This document shows positions 1 through 6,931 of a DNA stretch of 13,414 nucleotides, piece after piece. The translations under genes and the position numbers were made by a program. Source of the stretch: CAXBMB01 sp963976695. Lineage in GTDB: Bacteria; Pseudomonadota; Alphaproteobacteria; Kiloniellales; DSM-21159. The notes under the pieces are model-generated. The model made no database searches and had not been told where the DNA came from. It was given only the letters and a program-made list of their open reading frames with translations. Location of the stretch: contig CAXBMB010000093.1 in the NCBI GenBank assembly GCA_963976695.1, positions 1-13,414 of the forward strand, read 5' to 3'. Each line of letters starts with the position of its first letter. Within the stretch, counting starts at the first letter, position 1.

Positions 1-87
1 GGTCACGTTCTGGGGTTCCGGAGTCTTCGGGGGTCTGGAGTCACGCACGACCGCGCCACCGGATTGCGCCCAACAGTGCAAAACAAT

Positions 88-95
88 AGGGAGGA
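88..95 (+). promoter_or_regulatory. Shine-Dalgarno site that fixes the start of the TAXI binding protein
   Basis: AGGGAGGA lies 4 bases before the ATG at 100. It selects this ATG over the in-frame TTG at 64, which has no comparable site and would add 12 residues in front of a normal signal peptide. The first 87 bases of the window show only a spaced GGAGTC direct repeat (19-24 and 37-42) and no promoter I can defend; the promoter may lie outside the window. Confidence 0.8.
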
Positions 96-99
96 AACA

Positions 100-1269
100 A
101 TGCAGTTGATCAAAAAGACATCCATCGCCTTGGCCGCGGCGGCCCTGCTGGCAACGGCCAGCCTCGGCACCGCCGTCCAGGCGGCGGAAAACGGCCTGCC
201 GGACAGCATGACCTGGACAGCCTACGGCACCGGATCGTCGGGCTATTCCCAGTCGGTCGCCATCGGCAACGTGCTGAAAAACAAGTACGGCACCAACCTG
301 GCGGTTAAACCCGGCAAGAACGATATTTCCCGTATGACCCCGCTGAAGTTGGGCAAAGCCGACTACTGCGCCTGCGGGATTGCCTCTTATTTCGGCTTCG
401 AGGGCGTCACCTTGTTCGCCTCTCAGGCCTGGGGTCCGCAGCCGATCCGTCTGCTGCTGGCCTCCAGCGGATCCTCGGGCTTGGGCATTGGCACCCCGGC
501 CGACGCCAACATCCTGGCGGCGTCCGACCTCAAGGGCAAGCGCATCGCCTGGGTGCGCGGCGCCGATGCGCTGAATGTGCCGATGACCGCCACCTTGGCC
601 TTTGCCGGGCTGACTTGGGACGACGTGACGAAAACCGAGTTCTCCGGCTACGCCGCCAGTTGGGAAGCGCTCAACACCGGCCAGGTCGACGCGGCCTTCG
701 GCAGCACCGTGACCCCCTTAGCCAAGAAGCTTGCCGCCAGCCCGCGCGGCATTCGCTGGATCCCGCTGCCGCACGACGACGAGAAAAGCTGGACGCGGTT
801 CTCCGACGTCGCCCCCTATTTCGTCAAAAAGATCGCGACCTCCGGGGCCGATATCACCAAGGACTCGCCGTGGGAAGGCTCGTCCTATCCCTACCCGATT
901 CTGGTGGGCAACGCCGACCGCAGCGCCGATGAGGTCTACACCTTGGTAAAGGCCATCGTCGAGGGATATGACGACTACAAGGACAACGCGCCCGGGGCCA
1001 AGGGTTGGGCTTTGGCCAACCAGAACACCCAGTGGGTGATCCCCTATCATGAAGGGGCCGTGCGCTATCTGAAAGAGGCCGGCGTCTGGTCCGAAGCCGC
1101 CCAGCTTCACAACGACAACCTGCTGGCCCGCCAAGACATCATCATGGCCTCCTGGAAGACTTTTATCGCCGACAACCCGCCGAGCGATAAAGACGCCTTC
1201 AAGACGGCTTGGCTGGCGGCCCGCAAGGCTAGCCTGGAAAAGGCGGGCCTGCCGGTGGTCTTCGAATAG
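100..1269 (+). CDS. TAXI-family TRAP transporter solute-binding protein
   Basis: This 389-residue periplasmic protein should capture the substrate and deliver it to the TRAP permease encoded next. Residues 1-28 form a typical Sec signal peptide: a KK basic end, an alanine/leucine core and an AVQA cleavage site before AENG. The mature start YGTGSSGYSQSVAIGNVL (42-59) matches the glycine-rich first strand-helix of TAXI proteins (PF16868-like). Later segments such as LKGKRIAWVRGADALN and the tryptophan-rich C-terminal half fit a two-lobe binding protein of the usual length. TAXI proteins always work with a fused 4TM-12TM permease, which is what follows. The ligand is unknown; the family is linked to glutamate and other organic acids, and the downstream acyl-CoA genes suggest a carboxylic acid. 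Cys90 and Cys92 (YCACG) are close together and might form or bind something, but I have no evidence for that. Confidence 0.92.
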   Translation: MQLIKKTSIALAAAALLATASLGTAVQAAENGLPDSMTWTAYGTGSSGYSQSVAIGNVLKNKYGTNLAVKPGKNDISRMTPLKLGKADYCACGIASYFGFEGVTLFASQAWGPQPIRLLLASSGSSGLGIGTPADANILAASDLKGKRIAWVRGADALNVPMTATLAFAGLTWDDVTKTEFSGYAASWEALNTGQVDAAFGSTVTPLAKKLAASPRGIRWIPLPHDDEKSWTRFSDVAPYFVKKIATSGADITKDSPWEGSSYPYPILVGNADRSADEVYTLVKAIVEGYDDYKDNAPGAKGWALANQNTQWVIPYHEGAVRYLKEAGVWSEAAQLHNDNLLARQDIIMASWKTFIADNPPSDKDAFKTAWLAARKASLEKAGLPVVFE

Positions 1270-1294
1270 GCTCCAGCGCGCTTTTCAAGCAAGC

Positions 1295-1357
1295 AAGAAG
1301 GTCGGCGGCCCGCCGCACCCCACGCGGGTCGCCGGTCCTTCTTTTCAATGATTTTTT
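1295..1357 (+). terminator. Hairpin with T-run between TRAP binding-protein and permease genes
   Basis: The left arm 1295-1313 begins AAGAAGG and ends CCCGC. It pairs with the right arm 1324-1343, which begins GCGGG and ends CCTTCTT. The 18-19 base-pair stem has one bulge or mismatch zone and a 10-base loop. TTTTCAATGATTTTTTT follows at 1342-1357. This looks like an intrinsic terminator. Because it separates a binding protein from its obligate permease, it more likely acts as a partial terminator or mRNA-stabilising 3' end, giving more binding protein than permease. Confidence 0.75.
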
Positions 1358-1406
1358 TGCGCCGCGACGCCCGGCTTCGGGCTCTCCCCGGCGCTCGCTT
1401 GGGTAA

Positions 1407-3482
1407 ATGGGACGCATGACCACGCATTCAGATGTGGAAAACGGCGCGGCGCAAGATGGCGCGGCCGCCCAATCGCTAGAGGAATTCGGCCGCCACCCGG
1501 CCGCCGCATGGCACACCCTGCTGATCGGCGTTACGCTGTTCACCACCGCCCTGTCGGTCTATCAACTGTTCAATCTGGGCACCATCTTCGGCTACACCTT
1601 GCTCGGCAATCAGTACCTCTATCTGCTGATCGCCCTGCTGATGCCGCTGACCTTCATCTTCTGGCCCGGCAGCGGCAAGGAGCGGCCCTTTCAAAGCGGC
1701 GAACGGCGACGCGGCTGGATCGGGCGGGTGCCGGTCTACGATGTGGTTCTGTTCTTGCTGGCGCTGGCCACTGGGCTGTATCTGGCGTTCAACGCCGAAA
1801 CCATCATCTACGAGGGCTGGGAATACGCCGCGCCCGACTCGGCCATTTGGATCTCCTACCTGCTGTGGCTGCTGGTGTTGGAGGCCGCGCGCCGCGTCGG
1901 CGGCATTGCCATTTTCATCATCGTCCTCACCCTGTCCCTCTACCCGCTTTACGCCGATCTGCTGCCGGCGGTGCTGGCCGGGCAAACCGTGCCGCTGGCC
2001 GATACCGCCATCTACCACACCATGAGCGAGGAAAGCCTGCTGGGCATTCCAATGCGCGCCTTCGGCAATCTGGTGATCGGGTTTTTGATCTTTGGCGTGG
2101 CGCTGCAATATACCGGCGGCGGCCAGTTTTTTCTCAACCTGGCCTTTGCCCTGCTGGGCAAGGTGCGCGGCGGCCCCGCCAAGGTGGCGATCTTTTCCTC
2201 CGGCTTGATGGGGTCGATGAGCGGCTCGGTGATCACCAACGTGCTGACCACCGGCGTGATGACCATTCCAGCGATGCGCCGGGTCGGGTTTTCACGCAGC
2301 TACGCCGCCGGGGTGGAAGCCTGCGCCTCAACCGGCGGCGTGTTGATGCCGCCGATCATGGGCGCCACCGCCTTCGTCATGGCCACCTTCCTGGAGGTGC
2401 CCTACATCGACATCGCGATCGCCGCGACCATTCCCTCCATCCTGTATTTCTTCGGTCTGTTCATGCAGATCGACGCCTACGCCGCCCGGGTCAACCTGGC
2501 GGGGCTGCCAAAGTCCGAACTGCCCAGCCTGAAGCAAACCATCAAGGAAGGCTGGTACTTCGTTGTGGTCTTTGTGCTGCTGATTTGGATGCTGATTGGC
2601 CTCAATCAGGAATCCTGGGCGCCCTACTACGCCACGGCGCTGCTGATCGCCATCAACCAGGCCTTTCCCTACCACCGCTGGGGTTGGCGCGACCTGCGCA
2701 ACTTCTTCGTCGGAACCGGGCGGCTGTTTATCGAGCTGACCTCGCTGTTGGCCGGGATCGGCTTGATCGTCGGCGCGCTGGTGGTGACCGGCAAGCTGGG
2801 CAACATCGCCAACGATCTGCTGTCGCTGGCCGGTGGCAATGTCTACATCCTGCTGCTAATGGGGGCGATGACCTCCTTTGTGCTGGGCATCGGGATGACG
2901 GTGACCGCCGCCTACATCTTCCTGGCCGTGGCCCTGGCGCCGGCCCTGATCAAGGGCGGCATGGACCCGATGGCCGTGCACCTCTTCATTCTCTACTGGG
3001 GCATGTTAAGCTACATCACCCCACCGGTCGCCCTGGGCGCCTTCGCCGCCTCGACCATTGCCCAGTGCAAGCCGATGGCCGCCGGATTCCAGGCGATGCG
3101 CCTGGGCACCATCATCTATTTCATTCCATTCTTCTTTGTCTTCGACACCGCCTTCCTGCTGCGCGGCGACGCCACGACCATTCTGCTGGTACTGGGCGAC
3201 GCCTTGCTGGGGATCGTTCTGCTGGCGGGCGCCCTGCAGGGATACCTGCTGCGCTTCGGCTCGCTGGGATCGGGGTCCTTCGGACTGGCGTCGCGGATTC
3301 TGCTGGGCCTGGCGGGGATCGCCCTGGCGGTTCCAGGCGGTGGTCTGGTTCCGCTCGGCACGGGAGAGCTATGGATCGTCGCCCTCGTGCTGACCGCTGT
3401 CGCCTTGGCGCTGGCCCGCTTCGCGCCGGACTCGCGCTTTCCAACCAAGGTCCCGCCGGCAACGCACGAGCGCGCCCGATGA
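1407..3482 (+). CDS. TRAP transporter fused permease (DctQ-like 4TM plus DctM-like 12TM)
   Basis: This 691-residue polytopic inner-membrane protein combines the small and large TRAP permease subunits in one chain, as is usual for TAXI systems (TRAP_fused family). The N-terminal third (about 35-185) holds the 4TM Q-type domain. The M-type domain follows and contains the family signature at about 268-320: GSMSGSVITNVLTTGVMTIP, then VEACASTGGVLMPPIMGA. Further hydrophobic segments after about 580 form a C-terminal extension. Transport is expected to be secondary, driven by an ion gradient, usually Na+. The start is uncertain: ATG 1407 and ATG 1416 (MTTHSD) are in frame three codons apart and neither has a strong Shine-Dalgarno site. 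It sits 137 bases after the binding-protein gene, behind a hairpin. Confidence 0.93.
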   Translation: MGRMTTHSDVENGAAQDGAAAQSLEEFGRHPAAAWHTLLIGVTLFTTALSVYQLFNLGTIFGYTLLGNQYLYLLIALLMPLTFIFWPGSGKERPFQSGERRRGWIGRVPVYDVVLFLLALATGLYLAFNAETIIYEGWEYAAPDSAIWISYLLWLLVLEAARRVGGIAIFIIVLTLSLYPLYADLLPAVLAGQTVPLADTAIYHTMSEESLLGIPMRAFGNLVIGFLIFGVALQYTGGGQFFLNLAFALLGKVRGGPAKVAIFSSGLMGSMSGSVITNVLTTGVMTIPAMRRVGFSRSYAAGVEACASTGGVLMPPIMGATAFVMATFLEVPYIDIAIAATIPSILYFFGLFMQIDAYAARVNLAGLPKSELPSLKQTIKEGWYFVVVFVLLIWMLIGLNQESWAPYYATALLIAINQAFPYHRWGWRDLRNFFVGTGRLFIELTSLLAGIGLIVGALVVTGKLGNIANDLLSLAGGNVYILLLMGAMTSFVLGIGMTVTAAYIFLAVALAPALIKGGMDPMAVHLFILYWGMLSYITPPVALGAFAASTIAQCKPMAAGFQAMRLGTIIYFIPFFFVFDTAFLLRGDATTILLVLGDALLGIVLLAGALQGYLLRFGSLGSGSFGLASRILLGLAGIALAVPGGGLVPLGTGELWIVALVLTAVALALARFAPDSRFPTKVPPATHERAR

Positions 3483-3548
3483 CGACGCCGGAAGGTTTGC
3501 CGTCGAAACTGCCCGGGTCGATCCGGCGCGCCAGCCGCCACAGCTTGA

Positions 3549-3576
3549 GCCGCCCGCGCGAAACCGCGCGGGCGGC
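3549..3576 (+). repeat. Perfect 12-bp inverted repeat (hairpin) downstream of the TRAP permease
   Basis: GCCGCCCGCGCG (3549-3560) and CGCGCGGGCGGC (3565-3576) pair perfectly around the 4-base loop AAAC. It lies in the 147-base gap between the permease stop and the crotonase start. No T-run follows on either strand, so classical intrinsic termination is unlikely. It could end or protect the upstream mRNA, or mark a boundary between a transporter transcript and an enzyme transcript. Confidence 0.7.
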
Positions 3577-3629
3577 AACGGCAGCGCCTTATCTGTCCTC
3601 ACCCCCCGCACAGCGAAGGGCTTAACCCC

Positions 3630-4610
3630 ATGAGCGCGCAGAATATTCCGCCGCAAACCGCGCCGGTCTACGAAACCGATCAACCGGTTCACTACGCCGT
3701 CAAGGACGCCGTCGCCTCGGTGACCATGAACCGGCCGCGTTACAACAACGCCCAGAATTCTCAGATGACCTATGCCCTGGACGCCGCCTTTCGCCAGGCG
3801 GTCGACGATCCGGCGGTTCGGGCGATCGTTCTACGCGGCGCGGGCAAGCACTTCAGCGCCGGCCACGACATCGGCACGCCGGGCCGTGACATCGCCGCCA
3901 GTTGGTCCCGCCGCAGCCTGTGGTACGATCACGCCGACCGTCCCGGCGGTGAATTCCAGTATGTGCGCGAGCAGGAAGTCTATCTGGGGATGTGTCGCCG
4001 CTGGCGCGAACTGCCCAAACCGATGATCGCCATGGTCCAGGGGGCTTGCGTCGCCGGCGGCCTGATGCTGGCCTGGATCTGTGATCTGATCATCGCATCG
4101 GACGACGCTTTCTTCGCCGATCCGGTGGTGCGCATGGGAATTCCCGGCGTCGAGTACTTCGCCCACCCCTTTGAACTGCCGCCCCGGGTGGCGCGCGAAT
4201 TCCTGTTCCTGGGCGAACGGATGCCGGCGCAGCGCGCCTATTCCTTCGGCATGGTCAACAAGCTGACCTCGCGCGCGGATCTGGAAGCCGAAACCTATGC
4301 CGTCGCCAAGCGCCTGACCGAGCTGCCGCCCTTCGGCCTGACGCTGGCCAAGCAAGCCTTGCAGCAGGCCGAAGACCTCCAGGGACGCCGCGCGGCGATG
4401 GACGCGGCCTACGGCCTGCACCAGTTCGCCCATGCCCACAATCAGTTGACTTCCGACAACAATCTCGGCGGCCTGGACGCCAAGGCGATGGCCCGGGCGC
4501 AGCGGCAAGCCGGCGCGCAAATCGAGGCGCGGGAGACCGACGACCCAGCCGAGCCCGGCGCAAGCGGTGACGGGGCGGACAACCGGGCAAACTTAGGTAC
4601 GGCGCGATGA
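3630..4610 (+). CDS. Crotonase-fold protein (enoyl-CoA hydratase/isomerase family), atypical active site
   Basis: This 326-residue soluble protein belongs to the crotonase superfamily, which acts on acyl-CoA thioesters. The first oxyanion-hole segment is KHFSAGHD (73-80) and the second is GACVAGG (138-144), followed by CDLIIASDDAFFADP. Alignment by eye to rat mitochondrial hydratase places Met146 at catalytic Glu144 and Val166 at Glu164, so both acid/base residues of a classical hydratase are missing. About 43 residues separate FSAGHDIGTPGRD from KPMIAMVQG, longer than in standard hydratases, and a polar tail (about 300-326) extends the C-terminus; the family is usually about 260 residues. 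The ATG at 3630 is preceded by a modest GAAGGG. Its stop overlaps the start of the acyl-CoA synthetase. The reaction could be isomerisation, hydrolysis or C-C cleavage rather than hydration. Confidence 0.88.
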   Translation: MSAQNIPPQTAPVYETDQPVHYAVKDAVASVTMNRPRYNNAQNSQMTYALDAAFRQAVDDPAVRAIVLRGAGKHFSAGHDIGTPGRDIAASWSRRSLWYDHADRPGGEFQYVREQEVYLGMCRRWRELPKPMIAMVQGACVAGGLMLAWICDLIIASDDAFFADPVVRMGIPGVEYFAHPFELPPRVAREFLFLGERMPAQRAYSFGMVNKLTSRADLEAETYAVAKRLTELPPFGLTLAKQALQQAEDLQGRRAAMDAAYGLHQFAHAHNQLTSDNNLGGLDAKAMARAQRQAGAQIEARETDDPAEPGASGDGADNRANLGTAR

Positions 4611-6166
4611 CGAAAAACCACTTTCCCACTGGGGGCAGACTGATTTGCGGGGCGCGGGAAATCAGCCAGGACGAGGTCATGGCCAGGGCGCGGCGCGCCG
4701 CCAGCGGGTTTGACCGCCTGGGCGTCAGGGAAAACCAGACCGTCGCCTTCTTTTTGCGGAACGACTTCGCCTTCATCGAGGCGGCGCTGGGCGCCAACAT
4801 GATCGGCGCCTATGGAGTCGCCATCAACTGGCACTTTACCGCCGAGGAAGCGGGCTATGTGCTGCGCGACTGCGCCGCCAAGGTGCTGGTGGTGCACGCC
4901 GATCTTCTGCCGCAAATCGACGCCGGCCTGCCCGAGGATCTGTTGGTGCTGACCGTGACCCCCTCGGCGGAAATCCGCGCCGCCTATGGGCCTGGCCAAG
5001 CCCCCGACCGGGCCGTGCGCCGCACGCAGGATTGGGAAACCTTCCTGTCCGATTCCCTGCAATGGAGCCAACCGCCGCGGGCGCAGCGCGCCAACATCAT
5101 CTACACCTCCGGCACCACCGGCCGCCCGAAAGGCGTTCGCCGTCCGCCGTCGGACGACACCGTGTCGGCGCGCGTGCGCGAGGTGATCGCCACCTCCTAC
5201 GGCATTCACCCCGGCGAGCCGCTGCGCACCATCATCACCGGTCCGATGTATCATTCGGTGCCCAACATCTATGGTCTGCACTGCGCGCGCACCGCCGGCT
5301 CCCTGGTGGTGCTGCAGCCCCGCTTCGACGCCGAAGACCTGCTGCGCCTGATCCAGACCCATCGCATCACCAACATTCACCTCGTCCCAACCATGTTCGT
5401 GCGCCTGTTGAACCTGCCCGAGGCGGTGCGGCGAAAGTACGATCTGTCCTCACTCAAGCGGGTGGTGCATGGCGCGGCGCCCTGTCCGCCGGACATCAAA
5501 CGCCGGATGATCGACTGGTGGGGAGAGGTGATCAACGAATACTACGGCGCCACCGAAACCGGCCCGGCGGTCTATCACACGTCGCAGGAGGCGCTGCGCA
5601 AACCGGGCACCGCCGGCAAGCCGCTGCCCTGGGCGACGGTCAAGGCGCTGGACCCCCAGGGCGCGGAAGTTCCCAACGGCGAAATCGGCGAGATCTTCAT
5701 CCGCATCGCCGACTATCCGCGCTTTACCTACCTCAATCGGCCCGAGGAAACCGCCGCGGTCAAGCGCGGCGACCTGGTGACCGTCGGCGACCTTGGCTAC
5801 TTCGATGCCGACGGCTATCTGTTTCTTTGCGACCGGGCCAAGGAAATGATCATTTCGGGCGGGGTCAATATCTATCCGGCGGAAATCGAGTCGGTCTTGA
5901 TGACCCTGCCCGGGGTGGCCGACTGCGCGGTCTTCGGCATCCCCCACGCGGAATTCGGCGAAACCGTTTGCGCCCACATCCAGCGGCGCGAACAAAGCGA
6001 CGTGAGCGAACAGCAGGTGACGGCCTTCCTGGCGGCACGGATCGCCAAATACAAGCTGCCCCGGGTGGTGGTCTTCGAAGACCGCCTGCCCCGCGAAGAC
6101 AGTGGCAAGATATTCAAAAAACGCCTGCGCCAGCCGTACTGGGACGCGGTCGGCCGTCAGATATAG
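4607..6166 (+). CDS. Acyl-CoA synthetase (AMP-forming, class I adenylate-forming family)
   Basis: This 519-residue enzyme should activate a carboxylic acid with ATP to an acyl-adenylate and then to the CoA thioester. All family motifs are present: P-loop YTSGTTGRPKG (166-176), YYGATET (312-318), GDLGYFDADGY (394-404), Arg410 after the hinge, ISGGVNIYPAEIE (416-428) and catalytic Lys501 in DSGKIFKK. The N-terminus is short; it starts directly at the adenylation domain. ATG 4607 overlaps the crotonase stop as ATGA, so translation is probably coupled, and the product is probably a substrate or partner of the crotonase. The acid cannot be deduced. It is only distantly similar to the second synthetase at 9048, which has a different P-loop (YSSGTTGTPKG), so the two probably act on different acids. 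Confidence 0.93.
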   Translation: MTKNHFPTGGRLICGAREISQDEVMARARRAASGFDRLGVRENQTVAFFLRNDFAFIEAALGANMIGAYGVAINWHFTAEEAGYVLRDCAAKVLVVHADLLPQIDAGLPEDLLVLTVTPSAEIRAAYGPGQAPDRAVRRTQDWETFLSDSLQWSQPPRAQRANIIYTSGTTGRPKGVRRPPSDDTVSARVREVIATSYGIHPGEPLRTIITGPMYHSVPNIYGLHCARTAGSLVVLQPRFDAEDLLRLIQTHRITNIHLVPTMFVRLLNLPEAVRRKYDLSSLKRVVHGAAPCPPDIKRRMIDWWGEVINEYYGATETGPAVYHTSQEALRKPGTAGKPLPWATVKALDPQGAEVPNGEIGEIFIRIADYPRFTYLNRPEETAAVKRGDLVTVGDLGYFDADGYLFLCDRAKEMIISGGVNIYPAEIESVLMTLPGVADCAVFGIPHAEFGETVCAHIQRREQSDVSEQQVTAFLAARIAKYKLPRVVVFEDRLPREDSGKIFKKRLRQPYWDAVGRQI

Positions 6167-6212
6167 AATAACCCCGCCGCCGCCGGCTGGCGGGCGGGCG
6201 GACAATCAACTT

Positions 6213-6250
6213 GGGGAAAACGGGCGTCGCGGGTTGGCCGTGGCGACCCC
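6213..6250 (-). terminator. Probable intrinsic terminator of the PAS-domain gene
   Basis: Read on the minus strand just after the PAS gene stop, GGGGTCGC (6250-6243) pairs with GCGACGCCC (6230-6222), leaving one bulged base and a 12-base loop, and GTTTTCCCC follows. The T-run is only four bases, so it is moderate in strength. It lies in the gap of about 90 bases between two convergent genes. A second GC-rich imperfect repeat (about 6171-6201, CCGCC/GGCGG units) could serve the synthetase on the plus strand. Confidence 0.45.
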
Positions 6251-6254
6251 GGCT

Positions 6255-6806
6255 CTAGCTGCGGCGGTTCTCCTGACGGTAGCTGAAATAGCTGAGAACC
6301 CGGTCGACCCGCTGGCCGTCATCGGCCAGCGGCAGGTCAAGGTAGCTGATGATCAGGTGGTCGCGCTCCTGCCAGAACACCCCGCCCTCGCGCACGCCAA
6401 TGGCTGGAAGACGGCAGAGCTCCTCATAATATCGCAGGTCCGCCTCGATATCATTGAACCGCGGGTCGCCACACTGCGACAGCAGCATGCCGGTGCGGTC
6501 GTAGTTGAGGATTTGCGTCTGGGTGGTTCCCCAAAGACGCACCAGCAGGTCGAAAGGCCCGGATTGGACCTCGCTGATCATGATGCGCCCGTGCAGCCCT
6601 CGGAAGTCGAGAAAATCGAACTGCGCCCGGGCCGGCAGCAGGCCGTGCGACCGCGCCGCCTGCTTGCGCGACCAAAGTTCCAGCAGCTTGCCGGCCTGAC
6701 CGAACTCCGCACGATCCTGGCCCAGGGGATAGAGGGTGTAGCGCCATCCCCACGCCTGAAAGCTTCGAGGCAAGTCTGGCGCGCTTGCCGCCGTCTGTTG
6801 AAACAA
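6255..6806 (-). CDS. Small PAS-domain protein, PAS_5 family
   Basis: This 183-residue cytoplasmic protein resembles the alphaproteobacterial PAS_5 family (PF07310): LLELWSRKQAARSHGLLPAR (41-60), then QFDFLDFRG (62-70), GPFDLLVRLWGT (83-94) and NYDRTG (101-106). These match the usual core of a W..K....LPARADFDP box, an R-x-x-GT strand and the D-x-TG loop. No kinase, cyclase or DNA-binding domain is attached, so it may be a stand-alone sensor or regulator; no function is established for the family as far as I know. The only possible upstream start is TTG at 6806, preceded by AAGGA at 9 bases; an in-frame TAA lies at 6824-6822. It lies 125 bases downstream of the phosphotransferase gene with its own promoter-like sequence. 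Its link to the catabolic genes is only positional. Confidence 0.75.
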   Translation of the reverse strand: MFQQTAASAPDLPRSFQAWGWRYTLYPLGQDRAEFGQAGKLLELWSRKQAARSHGLLPARAQFDFLDFRGLHGRIMISEVQSGPFDLLVRLWGTTQTQILNYDRTGMLLSQCGDPRFNDIEADLRYYEELCRLPAIGVREGGVFWQERDHLIISYLDLPLADDGQRVDRVLSYFSYRQENRRS

Positions 6807-6838
6807 AAGCCACCGTCCTTTTTACCTAAAGTGGTTTT

Positions 6839-6867
6839 AACATAACCAAGAACACGGATCGCGCCAA
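6839..6867 (-). promoter_or_regulatory. Possible sigma70-like promoter of the PAS-domain gene
   Basis: On the minus strand TTGGCG (6867-6862) and TATGTT (6844-6839) are separated by 17 bases, each matching its consensus hexamer at 4 of 6 positions. The TTG start at 6806 lies about 25 bases past the predicted transcription start. The surrounding stretch is more AT-rich than the genes. This is a by-eye match only. Confidence 0.35.
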
Positions 6868-6908
6868 GCGCCCAGACGGCGCGGTTGTCCACAGTCCATC
6901 GCCGGCCG

Positions 6909-6923
6909 TGGCGGTCGCCGCCA
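6909..6923 (-). repeat. Small perfect hairpin after the phosphotransferase stop
   Basis: TGGCGG and CCGCCA pair perfectly around a 3-base loop, starting 8 bases past the stop of the phosphotransferase gene on the minus strand. There is no T-run, so at most it is a weak 3'-end or stability element. Confidence 0.35.
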
Positions 6924-6931
6924 GCGGTCGA

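Noticed and set aside
1508..3625. A very long open frame (705 codons) in another plus-strand frame across the TRAP permease
   Set aside because: Its translation is arginine- and histidine-rich with no family motif, as expected for the shifted frame of a GC-rich membrane protein gene. The other frame has clear TRAP signatures and hydrophobic segments.
4442..5380. A 312-codon minus-strand frame opposite the first synthetase
   Set aside because: It is antisense to P-loop and core motifs of a clear adenylate-forming enzyme, with a glycine- and histidine-rich composition and no motif.
6102..6845. A plus-strand frame of 247 codons opposite the PAS gene
   Set aside because: It overlaps the end of the synthetase and the PAS gene in antisense, and no domain is visible. 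The minus frame matches the PAS_5 pattern. I kept the minus gene, with moderate confidence.
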